Shown: in pieces, positions 45,270-55,154 of the stretch
How the letters are laid out: each line of letters opens with the position of its first letter
Numbering within the stretch: position 1 is the first letter of the stretch
Assembly: GCF_900638685.1 (NCBI RefSeq)
Contig: NZ_LR134533.1
Coordinates: 558,001 to 622,000, forward strand
Length of the DNA stretch: 64,000 bases
Reading direction: 5' to 3'
Origin: Neisseria weaveri
GTDB taxonomy: Bacteria; Pseudomonadota; Gammaproteobacteria; Burkholderiales; Neisseriaceae
Translations under genes and position numbers: made by a program
Notes under the pieces: model-generated
The model's database searches: none
Told to the model about the DNA's origin: nothing
The model's input: only the letters and a program-made list of their open reading frames with translations

Positions 45270-46145
45270 ATGTTACAAGGCAGCTTAGTTGCACTCGTTA
45301 CGCCTATGCATCAAGACGGCAGCGTAAACTACGGACAACTCAAAAACCTCATCGACTGGCATATCGAAAACGGAACCGACGGCATCGTAGCAGTCGGCAC
45401 CACAGGCGAAAGCGCCACCTTATCGGTTGAAGAACATCTCGCCGTTATCGAAGCAGCAGTAAAATACGTCGGCAAACGCGTACCCCTTATCGCCGGTACC
45501 GGTGCCAACAACACCCGCGAAGCCATCGAGCTTTCCAAAGCTGCCGAAGCCTTGGGCGCAGACTACACGCTGTCAGTCGTACCCTACTACAACAAACCCT
45601 CCCAAGAAGGTATCTACCGGCATTTCAAAGCGATTGCCGAAGCCACCACCATCCCGATGATCATCTACAACGTACCGGGACGTACCGTGGTTAACATGAG
45701 CAACGACACCATTCTGCGGTTAGCCGAAATTCCCAATATCGTCGGCGTTAAAGAAGCCAGCGGCGACATCGGACGCGAAATCGACCTGATCAACCGCGCA
45801 CCCGAAGGATTTGCCGTGTACTCCGGCGACGATCCCACAGGCCTCGCATTTATGCTGTGCGGCGGACACGGCGTGATTACCGTTGCCGCCAATGTTGCGC
45901 CCAAACTGTTTGCCGATATGTGCCGCGCCGCTTTGGCCGGCGACCTTGCTAAAGCACGCGAACTCAATAAAGCCCTGATTCCCGTTTACGACGTCATGTT
46001 TTGCGAACCCAGCCCTGCCGCACCGAAATGGGCACTATCGGTCTTGGACCAATGCGACGCGCATGTACGCCTTCCCATCATCGAATTGTCAGAAAACGGC
46101 CAAGCCCAAGTACGCCAAGCATTGGCCGCAGCCAATCTGATTTAA
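45270..46145 (+). CDS. dapA: 4-hydroxy-tetrahydrodipicolinate synthase
   Basis: Condenses aspartate semialdehyde and pyruvate in lysine/diaminopimelate synthesis. [14 protein letters not shown], the [14 protein letters not shown]yr, [10 protein letters not shown] and VGVKEASGD with the Schiff-base Lys are all present. Length 291 is typical. bamC follows 14 bases later, the classic dapA-bamC (dapX/nlpB) arrangement. An uptake sequence lies upstream at about 45175. Confidence 0.97.
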   Translation: MLQGSLVALVTPMHQDGSVNYGQLKNLIDWHIENGTDGIVAVGTTGESATLSVEEHLAVIEAAVKYVGKRVPLIAGTGANNTREAIELSKAAEALGADYTLSVVPYYNKPSQEGIYRHFKAIAEATTIPMIIYNVPGRTVVNMSNDTILRLAEIPNIVGVKEASGDIGREIDLINRAPEGFAVYSGDDPTGLAFMLCGGHGVITVAANVAPKLFADMCRAALAGDLAKARELNKALIPVYDVMFCEPSPAAPKWALSVLDQCDAHVRLPIIELSENGQAQVRQALAAANLI

Positions 46146-46159
46146 TACAGGAAATCAAA

Positions 46160-47284
46160 ATGAAACGTATCCATCCAATCGTATTAACCCTGGCTGCCGT
46201 AGGTTTGGCTGCCTGCTCGACCGGAAAAAGCGAGCAACCCAAACTGGATTACCAAACCCAAAACCGTAAAATCGTCAACTTGGAAGTACCGCCGGACTTA
46301 ACCAATCCCAATCAGGGCAATCTCTACCAAGTGCCGGCAGGCAACGGAGCAGTCCGCGCCAGCGACATTATGCGCACACCTAAAGTACAGAAACCTGCCG
46401 ACCAAGCCGTCTTAAAAAACGTTAAAGGCGTGCATCTGGAGCGCGACGGCAGCCAACGCTGGTTGGTAGTCGAAGGCAAACAACCTGCCGAATTATGGCC
46501 GCTGCTCAAAGCCTTCTGGCAGGAAAGCGGCTTCGACATCAAATCCGAAGAACCCGCCATCGGCCAAATGGAAACCGAATGGGCGCAAAACCGTGCAAAA
46601 ATCCCTCAAGACGGCTTGAGAAGCCTGTTTGAAAAAGTCGGTCTCGGCGGTATTTACTCAACCAGCGAACGCGATAAGTTCATCATCCGTATCGAACAAG
46701 GCAAAAACGGTTCGACTGACGTATTCTTTGCCCATAAAGGCATGAAAGAAATTTATGCCGATAAAAACAAAGACACCACCATGTGGCAGCCTCGTCCGAA
46801 CGATCCCAATCTCGAAGCCGCATTCTTGGCGCGCTTCATGCAATATTTGGGCGTTGACGCCAAACAAGCCGAAAAAGCCGTCGGTAACAGCCTAAGCAGT
46901 AAAAACAGTGCCAACGAATTGGCCAAACTGGAAAACCATACCGTTTTAGTCAGCGGTGATTATGAGCGCAACTGGCGCCGTACTGCCTTGGCACTGGACC
47001 GCATCGGCCTGACCGTATTGGGTCAAAACACCGAACGCCATGCATTCCTGGTTCAAATCGCACCACAGGAAAGCGAATCGGTAACCAACACCAAACCCGG
47101 CCTGCTGAAACGCTGGTTCGGCAAAGCCAAGGAAAACGCAGCGGCTGCTCCGCAAGAAATGATTGTTTACGCCGAGCCGGTACAAAACGGCATGCGCCTG
47201 CATCTGTTAAACAAAGACGGCAGTGCTTACAAAGGCAATGACGCTTCGTCTTGGCTGAACCGCCTGCATATGGAGTTGCGCTGA
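46160..47284 (+). CDS. bamC: Outer membrane assembly lipoprotein BamC
   Basis: Accessory lipoprotein of the BAM beta-barrel assembly complex. Signal peptide with lipobox LAAC (Cys19), an extended lasso-like segment with EVPPDLTNPNQ that in relatives contacts BamD, and two helix-grip domains. The ATG at 46160 has ACAGGAAATCAAA, giving 374 residues; the frame extends upstream only within dapA. The position after dapA supports the call. Confidence 0.92.
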   Translation: MKRIHPIVLTLAAVGLAACSTGKSEQPKLDYQTQNRKIVNLEVPPDLTNPNQGNLYQVPAGNGAVRASDIMRTPKVQKPADQAVLKNVKGVHLERDGSQRWLVVEGKQPAELWPLLKAFWQESGFDIKSEEPAIGQMETEWAQNRAKIPQDGLRSLFEKVGLGGIYSTSERDKFIIRIEQGKNGSTDVFFAHKGMKEIYADKNKDTTMWQPRPNDPNLEAAFLARFMQYLGVDAKQAEKAVGNSLSSKNSANELAKLENHTVLVSGDYERNWRRTALALDRIGLTVLGQNTERHAFLVQIAPQESESVTNTKPGLLKRWFGKAKENAAAAPQEMIVYAEPVQNGMRLHLLNKDGSAYKGNDASSWLNRLHMELR

Positions 47285-47292
47285 TTCCACCC

Positions 47293-47321
47293 ATCCCCTG
47301 CATACCGCAGGGGATTTTTTA
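47293..47321 (+). terminator. Terminator after dapA-bamC
   Basis: 9-bp stem ATCCCCTGC / GCAGGGGAT with a 5-base loop and six T. Confidence 0.93.
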
Positions 47322-47734
47322 TTACCGATAAACTTTTTGTTTTGTTGCGAACGGGCACCCCATCATCCGCAGCCTGCACCCCAAGCCCGCAAGCATCCGT
47401 TTATCGTCTATACCACCCTTTACCTTCCCTTAAGTTTAGAGGCCGTCTGAAAATTTTCAGACGGCCTGATTCTTCACAACATCAAAAAACTTTCTCCTTT
47501 TACCTACAACACCGAGTCTTCCGTCTTCCTCCAACACACAGCCATACCATCATTTATGACCGATATTGCCCGCTTCACCATCCACTCCCAGGCCGTCTGA
47601 AAATTTCAGACGGCCTATTTTCCCATCCCGGTAAAATTGACTTTTAATTCTCCGTCCCGTGCAATGTTCCGCTTTTATCAAAAGTGCTTTTGTTTGCTAT
47701 ATAATACCGCTTTCTTTTTTATATCAACGGCATC
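47322..47734. other. Intergenic region with two inverted uptake-sequence pairs
   Basis: No gene seen. Inverted AG-DUS pairs lie at 47440-47467 (4-base loop) and 47590-47616 (3-base loop) with about 120 bases of unremarkable C/T-rich sequence between; they end no visible gene. The AT-rich stretch 47690-47725 probably carries the promoter of the next operon. Confidence 0.6.
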
Positions 47735-47995
47735 ATGAGCAAACGTAAACTTTATCTGCTGGGCATTGCTTTTTCCACCCTGCTGTTCATCAGCCTGGTT
47801 ATGGCCGGCAGTTATCTGATTTCTATCGGCAGCAAACAATTCGGCATCGCCTGCTTTCTGTTTGCTTTCGGCGCCGTATTTGTCCAAATCGCTTTTTTAG
47901 CCCTATACATCCGCCTGATTGTCTATCAAAAAGCCATGAAAGAACTGGCCGCACAGCAACAAAACAGCAATAAGGAAAAACCGAATCATGTTTGA
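47735..47995 (+). CDS. Small two-span membrane protein upstream of rdgB
   Basis: 86 residues; hydrophobic spans at about 7-29 (LLGIAFSTLLFISLVMAGSY) and 38-62, then a charged tail EKPNHV. No family recognised. The stop overlaps the rdgB start by 8 bases, supporting a real, coupled gene. Confidence 0.68.
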   Translation: MSKRKLYLLGIAFSTLLFISLVMAGSYLISIGSKQFGIACFLFAFGAVFVQIAFLALYIRLIVYQKAMKELAAQQQNSNKEKPNHV

Positions 47996-48590
47996 GCGTA
48001 TCGTTCTGGCCAGTGGCAATCAAGGAAAATTGCGTGAGTTTTCAAAGCTTTTTGCAGAATACAATATCCAAATCCAACCGCAATCCGATTTCAACGTTCC
48101 CGAATGCCCCGAACCGCACTGCACTTTTGTTGAAAATGCGATTGCCAAAGCCCGTCATGCCGCCAAGCACAGCGGTTTGCCGGCTTTAGCCGACGATTCC
48201 GGCATTTGCGCCGAGGCTTTAAACGGCGCACCCGGCGTATTATCCGCGCGTTTTGCCGGAGACAACCCGAAATCCGATGCTGCCAACAATACCAAGCTGT
48301 CTGCCGAGCTGGCGGATAAAAGCAACAAACGCTGCTATTACGTCTGCATTTTAGTTTTGGTACGCCACGAGCATGATCCTCAACCCATCATTGCCGAAGG
48401 TATTTGGCACGGCACATGGCAGGCGCAGCCTTCGGGTGGCAACGGCTTCGGCTACGACCCTCATTTTTATTTGGCTGATCAAGGCTGTACAGCCGCAGAG
48501 CTTGATCCCGAAACCAAAAACCGCCTCAGCCACCGCGGTTTGGCATTGCAAGAATTAATGAAAAAAATCCGGCAATCCTTCTCCGAGTAA
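47988..48590 (+). CDS. rdgB: dITP/XTP pyrophosphatase (HAM1/RdgB)
   Basis: Removes non-canonical purine nucleotides. IVLASGNQGKLREF, ENAIAKARHAA, LADDSGICAEALNG and the terminal LSHRGLALQ are HAM1 motifs. Length 200 is typical. Coupled to the preceding small membrane protein. Confidence 0.95.
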   Translation: MFERIVLASGNQGKLREFSKLFAEYNIQIQPQSDFNVPECPEPHCTFVENAIAKARHAAKHSGLPALADDSGICAEALNGAPGVLSARFAGDNPKSDAANNTKLSAELADKSNKRCYYVCILVLVRHEHDPQPIIAEGIWHGTWQAQPSGGNGFGYDPHFYLADQGCTAAELDPETKNRLSHRGLALQELMKKIRQSFSE

Positions 48591-48753
48591 ACCGTATCCG
48601 ACCGTGTGTCATTTCCATCTTACAACGGTACCGGTCTTATTCTCCGTCATATAAACCGCTTCCGATTATCCTTTATTATGCAGACGGCCAAACCAATACC
48701 GCCTCTTAACGCCACAATCCCTGAGGCCGTCTGAAAAACAATCCGTAAATACC

Positions 48754-49929
48754 ATGTCTGAAATCAGCTTTTCCCGTCCGGGCCAACTTTCCGCCCTCCC
48801 GCCCCTATCGCTTTACATCCATATTCCGTGGTGTATCCGAAAATGCCCTTATTGCGATTTTAATTCACACCAAGCAAAATCAGAGTTAAATGAACAGGCC
48901 TATATCGAGGCGCTGCTTGCCGACCTGCAATCCGAGCTGCCTTATGTATGGGGGCGGCCCGTAGAAACGGTTTTTATCGGCGGAGGCACGCCCAGCCTGT
49001 TTCAAGCCGAATCCATCGACAAACTGCTCAGCGGCATCCGCGCCCTAATCAAAATCCAACCGCAAGCAGAAATCACGCTGGAAGCCAATCCCGGCACTTT
49101 TGAAAAAGAAAAATTCAAAGGCTTCAAAGAAGCCGGCATCAACCGACTTTCAATCGGCGTACAAAGCTTCAATAACCAAGCCCTGCAAAAACTCGGCCGC
49201 GTCCACAATGCCGAAGAAGCCCTGACCGCCATCGAAACCGCACTGAATCTGTTTGACAAAGTCAATATCGACTTGATGTATGCCCTGCCCGGTCAAACCG
49301 TTCAGACGGCCTATGCAGACATCCGTACTGCCATTGAAACCGGTGCCAAACACATCAGCGCCTACCACCTGACAATGGAACCGAACACGCCGTTCGGGCA
49401 TACGCCTCCGCCCGGATTACCGCAAGACGAAGCCGCTATCGATATCGAAGAAACCGTCCACCAAGCTTTGGCCGAAGCCGGTTTCCGACACTACGAAACT
49501 TCAGCTTTCGCCCAGGCCGGCCATGAATGCCGCCACAATATCAACTATTGGCAGTTCGGCGACTACATCGGCATCGGCGCCGGAGCACACGGCAAGATTT
49601 CCTATCCGACACACATAGAACGCACCACCCGCCGCCGCCATCCCAACGATTACCTGCAGGCTATGGCTTCGCAATCGGACAAGGCTATCGAACGCCATTC
49701 CATTGCAGCCGAAGACCTTGCTTTTGAATTTATGATGAATGCCCTGCGGCTCAGCGACGGCGTACCCTCCTCCTGGCTTCAAGAACGCACCGGCATCAAC
49801 CCGGCAAGCCTGTCCGCCCAAATTCGCGAAGCACAAACCCAAGGCCTGCTCGATCACGACCCCGCTGCATTCAGGCCGTCTGAAAAAGGCAGAAGGTTTC
49901 TCAACAACCTTTTACAGTGTTTTCTGTAA
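48754..49929 (+). CDS. hemW: Radical SAM haem chaperone HemW (HemN-like)
   Basis: Cytoplasmic radical SAM protein that binds haem; formerly annotated as coproporphyrinogen oxidase. LYIHIPWCIRKCPYCDFNSH carries the CxxxCxxC cluster motif (not followed by the extra Cys of true HemN), then FIGGGTPSLF, EANPGTFE and a HemN C-terminal domain. 391 residues. Its leader has an uptake sequence at about 48725; the C-terminal RPSEKGRRF is also encoded over an uptake sequence. Confidence 0.92.
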   Translation: MSEISFSRPGQLSALPPLSLYIHIPWCIRKCPYCDFNSHQAKSELNEQAYIEALLADLQSELPYVWGRPVETVFIGGGTPSLFQAESIDKLLSGIRALIKIQPQAEITLEANPGTFEKEKFKGFKEAGINRLSIGVQSFNNQALQKLGRVHNAEEALTAIETALNLFDKVNIDLMYALPGQTVQTAYADIRTAIETGAKHISAYHLTMEPNTPFGHTPPPGLPQDEAAIDIEETVHQALAEAGFRHYETSAFAQAGHECRHNINYWQFGDYIGIGAGAHGKISYPTHIERTTRRRHPNDYLQAMASQSDKAIERHSIAAEDLAFEFMMNALRLSDGVPSSWLQERTGINPASLSAQIREAQTQGLLDHDPAAFRPSEKGRRFLNNLLQCFL

Positions 49930-50118
49930 TGAACCCAAAGCTGCCTACCCGCAGCTTTTTTTGTCCGCACAAAAATCAAAACGGCCGGGAATAACCGTTT
50001 ATCAACAAAACCACGCAATTTTTGACACTTTATTTACCAAACAGCCTATTGGCAGTTACCATTGCCGCCACCATATCAACCTACCCCACATATCAACCAA
50101 GATAGGAATGGCAACATC

Positions 50119-50745
50119 ATGAATTGGAACAATCTGCTCAACCAAGTCCTCAACACCGTTCAAAACAAACAAGGCCACCACCGCAGCCGCCAAAGCAATC
50201 CGCTCGGCAGTTTGGGAGGCAGCGCATTGGCAGCCGGTTTGGCCGGTATGTTTATGAAAAAGAAAAACACCAAATCGCTGGTTAAAATCGGCTCGATGGC
50301 CGCCATCGGCATGTTGGCCTACAAAGCCTATCAAAATTGGCAAAGCAGTAATCAAAATGTCACAATTCCGGCGCAAAATACCTTCGAGCCGACCGGCATG
50401 ATTGCAGAAGACCAAAGCCGTATCATCTTGCGCGCCATGATTGCCGCCGCCGCTTCAGACGGCCTTATCGATGATGCGGAAAAACAAATCATTCTGCAGG
50501 AAAGCAGCAACGATCCCCAAGCCCAACAGTGGCTTGAAACCGAATTGAACCATCCGGCCACACCGCAGGCTTTGGCACAAGCCGTTAACGGCAACGCCGC
50601 ACTTGCCGCCGAAGTGTATCTGGCGGCACGCATCGTCTGCGCAGACTTGGACCGCAAAGAAATCATCTTCCTTGCCCAACTCGCCCAAGCCCTGAATCTG
50701 GACAATACCTTGGTGGATCACTTGGAACAGCAGGCCGGTTTCTAA
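50119..50745 (+). CDS. DUF533/TerB-like protein (YebE type)
   Basis: 208 residues. An N-terminal Gly/Ala-rich segment LGGSALAAGLAGMFM and a second, KIGSMAAIGMLAYKAY, suggest membrane association; the C-terminal half (about 95-205) is a TerB-like helical domain with RAMIAAAASDGLIDDAEK and ARIVCADLDRKE, as in YebE/DUF533. The ATG at 50119 gives the family-like start MNWNNLLNQVL. Function unknown. Confidence 0.78.
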   Translation: MNWNNLLNQVLNTVQNKQGHHRSRQSNPLGSLGGSALAAGLAGMFMKKKNTKSLVKIGSMAAIGMLAYKAYQNWQSSNQNVTIPAQNTFEPTGMIAEDQSRIILRAMIAAAASDGLIDDAEKQIILQESSNDPQAQQWLETELNHPATPQALAQAVNGNAALAAEVYLAARIVCADLDRKEIIFLAQLAQALNLDNTLVDHLEQQAGF

Positions 50746-50852
50746 TGGCGGCACACCGGTGTTTCGCCATTTATGCCCAAACGGCATATAGCCAGACACC
50801 GGTGTTTATACGATAATACTGTCCCGATTTTTTACCCGAACAGGAAAAAGAT

Positions 50853-51242
50853 ATGTCCAAAACCATTATTCACACCGACAAAGCCCCTGCGGCCATCGGC
50901 GCATACAGCCAAGCCGTCCGCGCAGGCAACACCGTTTACATGAGCGGCCAAATCCCCTTGGATCCTGCCACCATGACCATCGTAGGCGAAGGCGACTTCC
51001 GTGCCGAAACCCACCAAGTTTTCAAAAACCTGAAAGCCGTTGCCGAAGCTGCCGGCGGCAGCTTGAACGACATCGTCAAAGTTAACGCCTACCTGACCGA
51101 CTTAGGCAACTTCGCCATCTTCAACGAAGTCATGGCCGAATACTTCGCCCAACCTTTCCCCGCACGTGCCGCCGTCGGCGTTGCCGCACTGCCCAAAGGC
51201 GTACAGGTTGAAGCCGAAGCCGTATTAATATTAAACGATTAA
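50853..51242 (+). CDS. ridA: RidA-family 2-iminobutanoate/2-iminopropanoate deaminase
   Basis: Hydrolyses reactive enamine/imine intermediates released by PLP enzymes. [27 protein letters not shown]-type [11 protein letters not shown] and [21 protein letters not shown] including the conserved Arg are present. 129 residues, as usual for the trimeric family. Confidence 0.95.
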   Translation: MSKTIIHTDKAPAAIGAYSQAVRAGNTVYMSGQIPLDPATMTIVGEGDFRAETHQVFKNLKAVAEAAGGSLNDIVKVNAYLTDLGNFAIFNEVMAEYFAQPFPARAAVGVAALPKGVQVEAEAVLILND

Positions 51243-51257
51243 TTGATAACTCAGTTT

Positions 51258-51291
51258 TTCAGACGGCCTCCTCTCAACAAGGCCGTCTGAA
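51258..51291 (+). terminator. Uptake-sequence inverted pair between ridA and apaH
   Basis: TTCAGACGGCCT and AGGCCGTCTGAA (cores facing outward) with a 10-base loop, 15 bases after ridA and immediately before apaH. Confidence 0.6.
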
Positions 51292-51303
51292 ACGGACACA
51301 CAC

Positions 51304-52134
51304 ATGGCACATTACGCAATCGGCGACGTTCAAGGCTGTTTCGACGAATTGTCCGCCTTATTACAAAAATTAGATTTCAACCATGGCACCGATACATTGT
51401 GGCTGACCGGAGACATCGTCAACCGCGGCCCCAAATCACTGGAAACCCTCCAATTCGTCATGGCACACGAAAGCAGTATCCAAACCGTCTTGGGCAATCA
51501 TGACCTGCACCTGCTTGCCGTATCCTACGGATTCGGCAAAATCAAACGCAACGATACCATCCAATCCATCCTGCTTCACGACGACAGACAAAAAATGCTG
51601 GATTGGCTGGCACACCGCCCTTTACTGATCCGCAACGACACCCATACTCTGGTTCACGCCGGACTTCTGCCGCAATGGAGCGTCAACAAAGCCGCCGGAC
51701 TGGCCGAAGAAGTCGAATGCGAGCTGACCGGCCCGCGCACACGCAAATATTTTGCCAATATGTACGGCGATAAACCGACTTCATGGAGCAACAAGCTCGA
51801 AGGCTACGACCGCCTGCGCATGATTACCAACGTATTTACCCGTATGCGCGCACTCAATGCCAAAAACGAATTGAACTACGACTTCAAATCCGGATTGGCC
51901 GATATGCCCGGCAAACTGCGCGCTTGGTTTGAAGCCCCGAAGCGCGAAAACCTCGACACCAAAATCGTTTTCGGACATTGGTCGGCACTCGGCTACCAAA
52001 ACCGCAACAACATTATTGCGCTGGATACCGGCGCATTATGGGGCGGCTCGCTGACCGCCATCAACTTGGATACGGAAGAAGTAACGCAAGTCAAATCCCT
52101 AAACGGATTCGCATTGGACTGGAAAAAAGCCTAA
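51304..52134 (+). CDS. apaH: Symmetrical bis(5'-nucleosyl)-tetraphosphatase
   Basis: Splits Ap4A to two ADP; also able to remove Np4 caps from RNA in studied bacteria. Metallophosphatase motifs YAIGDVQGCFDEL, LTGDIVNRGP, VLGNHDLHLL and FGHWSALG are all present. Length 276 is typical. Confidence 0.96.
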   Translation: MAHYAIGDVQGCFDELSALLQKLDFNHGTDTLWLTGDIVNRGPKSLETLQFVMAHESSIQTVLGNHDLHLLAVSYGFGKIKRNDTIQSILLHDDRQKMLDWLAHRPLLIRNDTHTLVHAGLLPQWSVNKAAGLAEEVECELTGPRTRKYFANMYGDKPTSWSNKLEGYDRLRMITNVFTRMRALNAKNELNYDFKSGLADMPGKLRAWFEAPKRENLDTKIVFGHWSALGYQNRNNIIALDTGALWGGSLTAINLDTEEVTQVKSLNGFALDWKKA

Positions 52135-52165
52135 CCGTCCGATTTTCATATAACATCAAAACCAC

Positions 52166-52191
52166 AGGCCGTCTGAATTTTCAGACGGCCT
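52166..52191 (+). terminator. Inverted uptake-sequence pair after apaH
   Basis: AG-DUS pair with a 2-base loop 31 bases after the stop. Confidence 0.78.
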
Positions 52192-52369
52192 CATTCATTC
52201 CAAGCTGACACACCAGCCTGACGGATACGGCAAACAAACTGATGTTTGATATAACACAGCAAACCGCACAATAAAATTTGTACAAAAACTCTAAAACAAA
52301 TTTTTTAGAGTATAATGCCTAAAATTTTTCACATCCGCGATACCACTCCGAAACATCAGAGGAATTGCT

Positions 52370-53533
52370 ATGCAAAATGAATTTAATCCATTGATTATCC
52401 GTGGAAAATCACTCATTCCCATTGTACAGGGCGGCATGGGTGTCGGCATTTCCGCCTCCAAACTTTCCAGCGCCGTTGCCCGCCAAAACGGCATCGGCAC
52501 CATCGCCAGCGTCGATTTACGCCACTTGCACGAAGACTTGCTAACCGAATCCCAAATCAATCCGACCGAAGAAAAATATGCCAAACTGAACCATATCGCT
52601 TTGGATAGGGAAATTCAGACGGCCAAAGCAGCTGCCGACGGCAAAGGCATGATTGCCGTCAACGTGATGAAAGCCGTTAAAGACCATCAGGCATTGGTTC
52701 GCCAAGCCTGCGAATCGGGAGCAGACGCAATCGTAATGGGCGCTGGTCTGCCGCTGGATTTGCCCGAAATGACCGAAGGCTACCCCGATGTCGCCCTGTT
52801 GCCGATTTTGTCCGAATCACGCGGCATCGGCATTGTTTTAAAGCGTTGGATGAAAAAAGGCGTGCTGCCCGACGCCATCGTTATAGAACATCCGGCACAT
52901 GCCGCCGGGCATTTGGGTTCGGCAACCGTCGAGGGCGTCAACGATTCAAAATTCGAGTTTAAACGGGTTATCGAAGAAACTTTCGAGCTGTTTAAAAAAC
53001 TGGATTTGGAAAAAGAAAAAATTCCGCTGATTTTGGCCGGCGGCATGGCAAATTTTGAAAAAGTCACCACCGCTCTGAAAGATTGGGGTGCTTCAGCCGT
53101 TCAAATCGGTACCGCTTTCGCCGTTACCGAAGAAAGCGACGCCCACATCAACTTCAAAAAAACCCTGGCCGGTGCGGAATCCGAACAAATCGTCGAATTC
53201 ATGTCGGTGGCCGGCCTGCCCGCACGCGGCGTACGCACCAAATTTTTGGACAGCTACATCAAACGCGAAGCCAAGCTGCAGGCTAATGCCAAAGCCGACC
53301 CGCGCCGCTGCACCCAAGGTATCAATTGTCTGTCCGTATGCGGACTGCGCGACGGCTTGGAAAAAGTCGGACAATTCTGCATCGATATCCAGCTTGCCGC
53401 GGCATTACGCGGAGAAGTCGACAAAGGGCTGTTTTTCCGAGGCAAAGATCCGCTGCCGTTCGGCAAAGCCATACGCAGCGTACAGGAAACCATCCAATAT
53501 CTGCTATACGGACATCATCCGGAGCGGGCCTAA
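52370..53533 (+). CDS. Nitronate monooxygenase-family flavoprotein (NMO/2-nitropropane dioxygenase-like)
   Basis: 387-residue FMN TIM-barrel oxidoreductase. VQGGMGVGISASKLS at the N-terminus, GADAIVMGAGLP, EHPAHAAGHLG with the catalytic His, LAGGMANFEKV and GASAVQIGTAF form the FMN site. A C-terminal Cys-containing region (RRCTQGINCLSVCGLRDG) is a feature of this longer subgroup and might bind metal. Detoxification of nitronates is the usual role; FabK-type enoyl reductase is a less likely alternative. SD: CAGAGGAATTGCT. Confidence 0.83.
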   Translation: MQNEFNPLIIRGKSLIPIVQGGMGVGISASKLSSAVARQNGIGTIASVDLRHLHEDLLTESQINPTEEKYAKLNHIALDREIQTAKAAADGKGMIAVNVMKAVKDHQALVRQACESGADAIVMGAGLPLDLPEMTEGYPDVALLPILSESRGIGIVLKRWMKKGVLPDAIVIEHPAHAAGHLGSATVEGVNDSKFEFKRVIEETFELFKKLDLEKEKIPLILAGGMANFEKVTTALKDWGASAVQIGTAFAVTEESDAHINFKKTLAGAESEQIVEFMSVAGLPARGVRTKFLDSYIKREAKLQANAKADPRRCTQGINCLSVCGLRDGLEKVGQFCIDIQLAAALRGEVDKGLFFRGKDPLPFGKAIRSVQETIQYLLYGHHPERA

Positions 53534-53566
53534 GCAATACAAAAAACGATATATCCGATAAAGACA

Positions 53567-53593
53567 AGGCCGTCTGAAATTTTCAGACGGCCT
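53567..53593. terminator. Inverted uptake-sequence pair between convergent genes
   Basis: AG-DUS pair with a 3-base loop between the nitronate monooxygenase gene and the outer-membrane protein gene. Confidence 0.78.
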
Positions 53594-53661
53594 CAATCAT
53601 CATCAAACCAATCTTATATTAACCAAAGACTGGAATCTCCTCCAACTTAAGGGCATTACAC

Positions 53662-54645
53662 TCAAAATACCGCTTCCAAGCGCAGCTGAGTACCGACATG
53701 GTGCGGACGGTCCAGCTTTTTATTGTTGTAATAGCTAACCTCGGTTTGCACAAAAAGCCATTTTTTCCAAACCGGCTGACGCCAGCCTGCAAACGGGCCG
53801 TAGCTGTTCAAACTGGGCTTACTGTTGTCGATATCTCCGCCTGCATAGACACCGTAATTCAAACGCTTGTTGCCGTCGAAATCATGCTGACGGTACAAAC
53901 TATTACCCCAAGTCCACTGCTCGGATTTTTTATCGTGCGCATATTGTGCATGAAGGTGGTTGGCAATCATCGGTTTGTTTTCCGGCGCATACTTCACTTC
54001 CCAATTGGTGCGGGCATGATGGCGACTGCGGATACCGTAGCGGTAAACCTGCTCCAAACGCGTACTGTAATCGTTGCCCAAATCCCAATCCTTCGCCGCT
54101 TTCCAGCGCACATAAAGATCACGGCCGGAGCGGATACCCAAGTCAATATCGTTTTCGATGCTCAGGCTTTCTGAAAAATCGGAAAAACGTACCGCCAAAG
54201 ACGCGTTGTCTTTCCTACTTTGCTTGCGGCTGAAACCTTTCTTGTTTTCCTGCTCTTGCGCCACTTCGGGGCTAATGTGGTTTTCATTGTAAATCGCATC
54301 GTCCAGCGATTCGTCACCAAACACAACGCTGACTTTTTTCTCCAGCGTAGGCAACTTCACCCGGCCTCTGACTTTCGGCTTATACGATACGCCGTCGTAT
54401 TTGTTCCATTCGCTGTCTAAAATCAAACGCAGGTTTGCCGTAGCAGGATTGTCGGGATCAGGCTCGCCGAACCAGTCGTCCATGCCGTGCGCCCAACCGT
54501 TGATTTTCTTTTGAACGCCGTTATGCTGCTTATCCACCCACTGACCCGAATCCGCAGGCTGCTCTACTTCCGCAGCATAAATACCCGATGCCAAAAACAC
54601 ACCGGAAAGCCCCGCAACATATTGCAATATCTTTCTTTTTTCCAT
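53662..54645 (-). CDS. Predicted outer-membrane beta-barrel protein, function unknown
   Basis: 327 residues from the ATG at 54645 (GGGGAGTCAGTT in front). Signal peptide MEKRKILQYVAGLSGVFLAS with a cleavage site near YAAE, a charged N-terminal region (WAHGMDDWFGEPDPDN), then alternating amphipathic strands and a terminal Phe (RLEAVF), the typical C-terminal signature of outer-membrane barrels. No enzymatic motif recognised. A second in-frame start at 54678 would lengthen the signal peptide without support. Confidence 0.7.
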   Translation of the reverse strand: MEKRKILQYVAGLSGVFLASGIYAAEVEQPADSGQWVDKQHNGVQKKINGWAHGMDDWFGEPDPDNPATANLRLILDSEWNKYDGVSYKPKVRGRVKLPTLEKKVSVVFGDESLDDAIYNENHISPEVAQEQENKKGFSRKQSRKDNASLAVRFSDFSESLSIENDIDLGIRSGRDLYVRWKAAKDWDLGNDYSTRLEQVYRYGIRSRHHARTNWEVKYAPENKPMIANHLHAQYAHDKKSEQWTWGNSLYRQHDFDGNKRLNYGVYAGGDIDNSKPSLNSYGPFAGWRQPVWKKWLFVQTEVSYYNNKKLDRPHHVGTQLRLEAVF

Positions 54646-54721
54646 TAACTGACTCCCCACAACCGAATAATTAATCAAACAGGTTAAACAGTATACGGAT
54701 AAATGCCCGGAAATAACAAGA

Positions 54722-54752
54722 AGGCCGTCTGAAAAGAGTTTTCAGACGGCCT
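54722..54752. terminator. Inverted uptake-sequence pair in the omp-gcvP gap
   Basis: AG-DUS pair with a 7-base loop. It lies upstream of the outer-membrane gene and beyond the remnant ORF ending at 54763. Confidence 0.6.
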
Positions 54753-54762
54753 AACGGCATAC

Positions 54763-54921
54763 TTATTGTTTGTTGATTCTGATTTCAATCATCGGAAAAG
54801 CGGTGATAATCTCGATACCGCAGGCGAGTTTGGGCTTCTGACCTTGTGCAAGTGATTTCGAGCCTTGCCCGACACTTACTTCAACCGGGTATATTGCTTT
54901 AATGTACTGTTCATTTTCTTT
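54763..54921 (-). pseudogene. Possible 52-codon gene remnant without start
   Basis: An open frame, bounded upstream by TGA with no start codon, would encode a peptide with YIKAIYPVEVSVGQGSKSLA and a C-terminal ITAFPMIEIRINKQ. A second open stretch on the same strand (about 54985-55050, KLYPVKQISGARYLTVTQ, then TAG) lies just upstream. They look like pieces of broken coding sequence, but no parent family is recognised. Confidence 0.35.
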
Positions 54922-55050
54922 TCATCCGTTCTTCGATAAAACCTCCATAAACAATTCTTATTTGCCGCGCAGCTATTGGGTTACCGTCAGATACCGAGCA
55001 CCGCTTATCTGTTTGACCGGATACAGTTTTGCGGTTTTTTTATCAAGTAA

Positions 55051-55080
55051 AAAAACGCCTGCTTAAACGCAGACGTTTTT
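55051..55080 (-). terminator. Terminator after gcvP
   Basis: 12-bp stem AAAAACGCCTGC / GCAGACGTTTTT with one mismatch and a 6-base loop; A/T runs on both sides allow bidirectional action. Confidence 0.82.
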
Positions 55081-55154
55081 TATAACAGTTTAAATTATTG
55101 AAATACTAATATTTTCCTGTTGATTTTTCTGCTACTTAATAGCCGATTTTCGAT

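Noticed and set aside
46001..46159. N-terminal extension of BamC inside dapA
   Set aside because: The upstream frame lies in dapA coding sequence; the lipoprotein signal begins at 46160.
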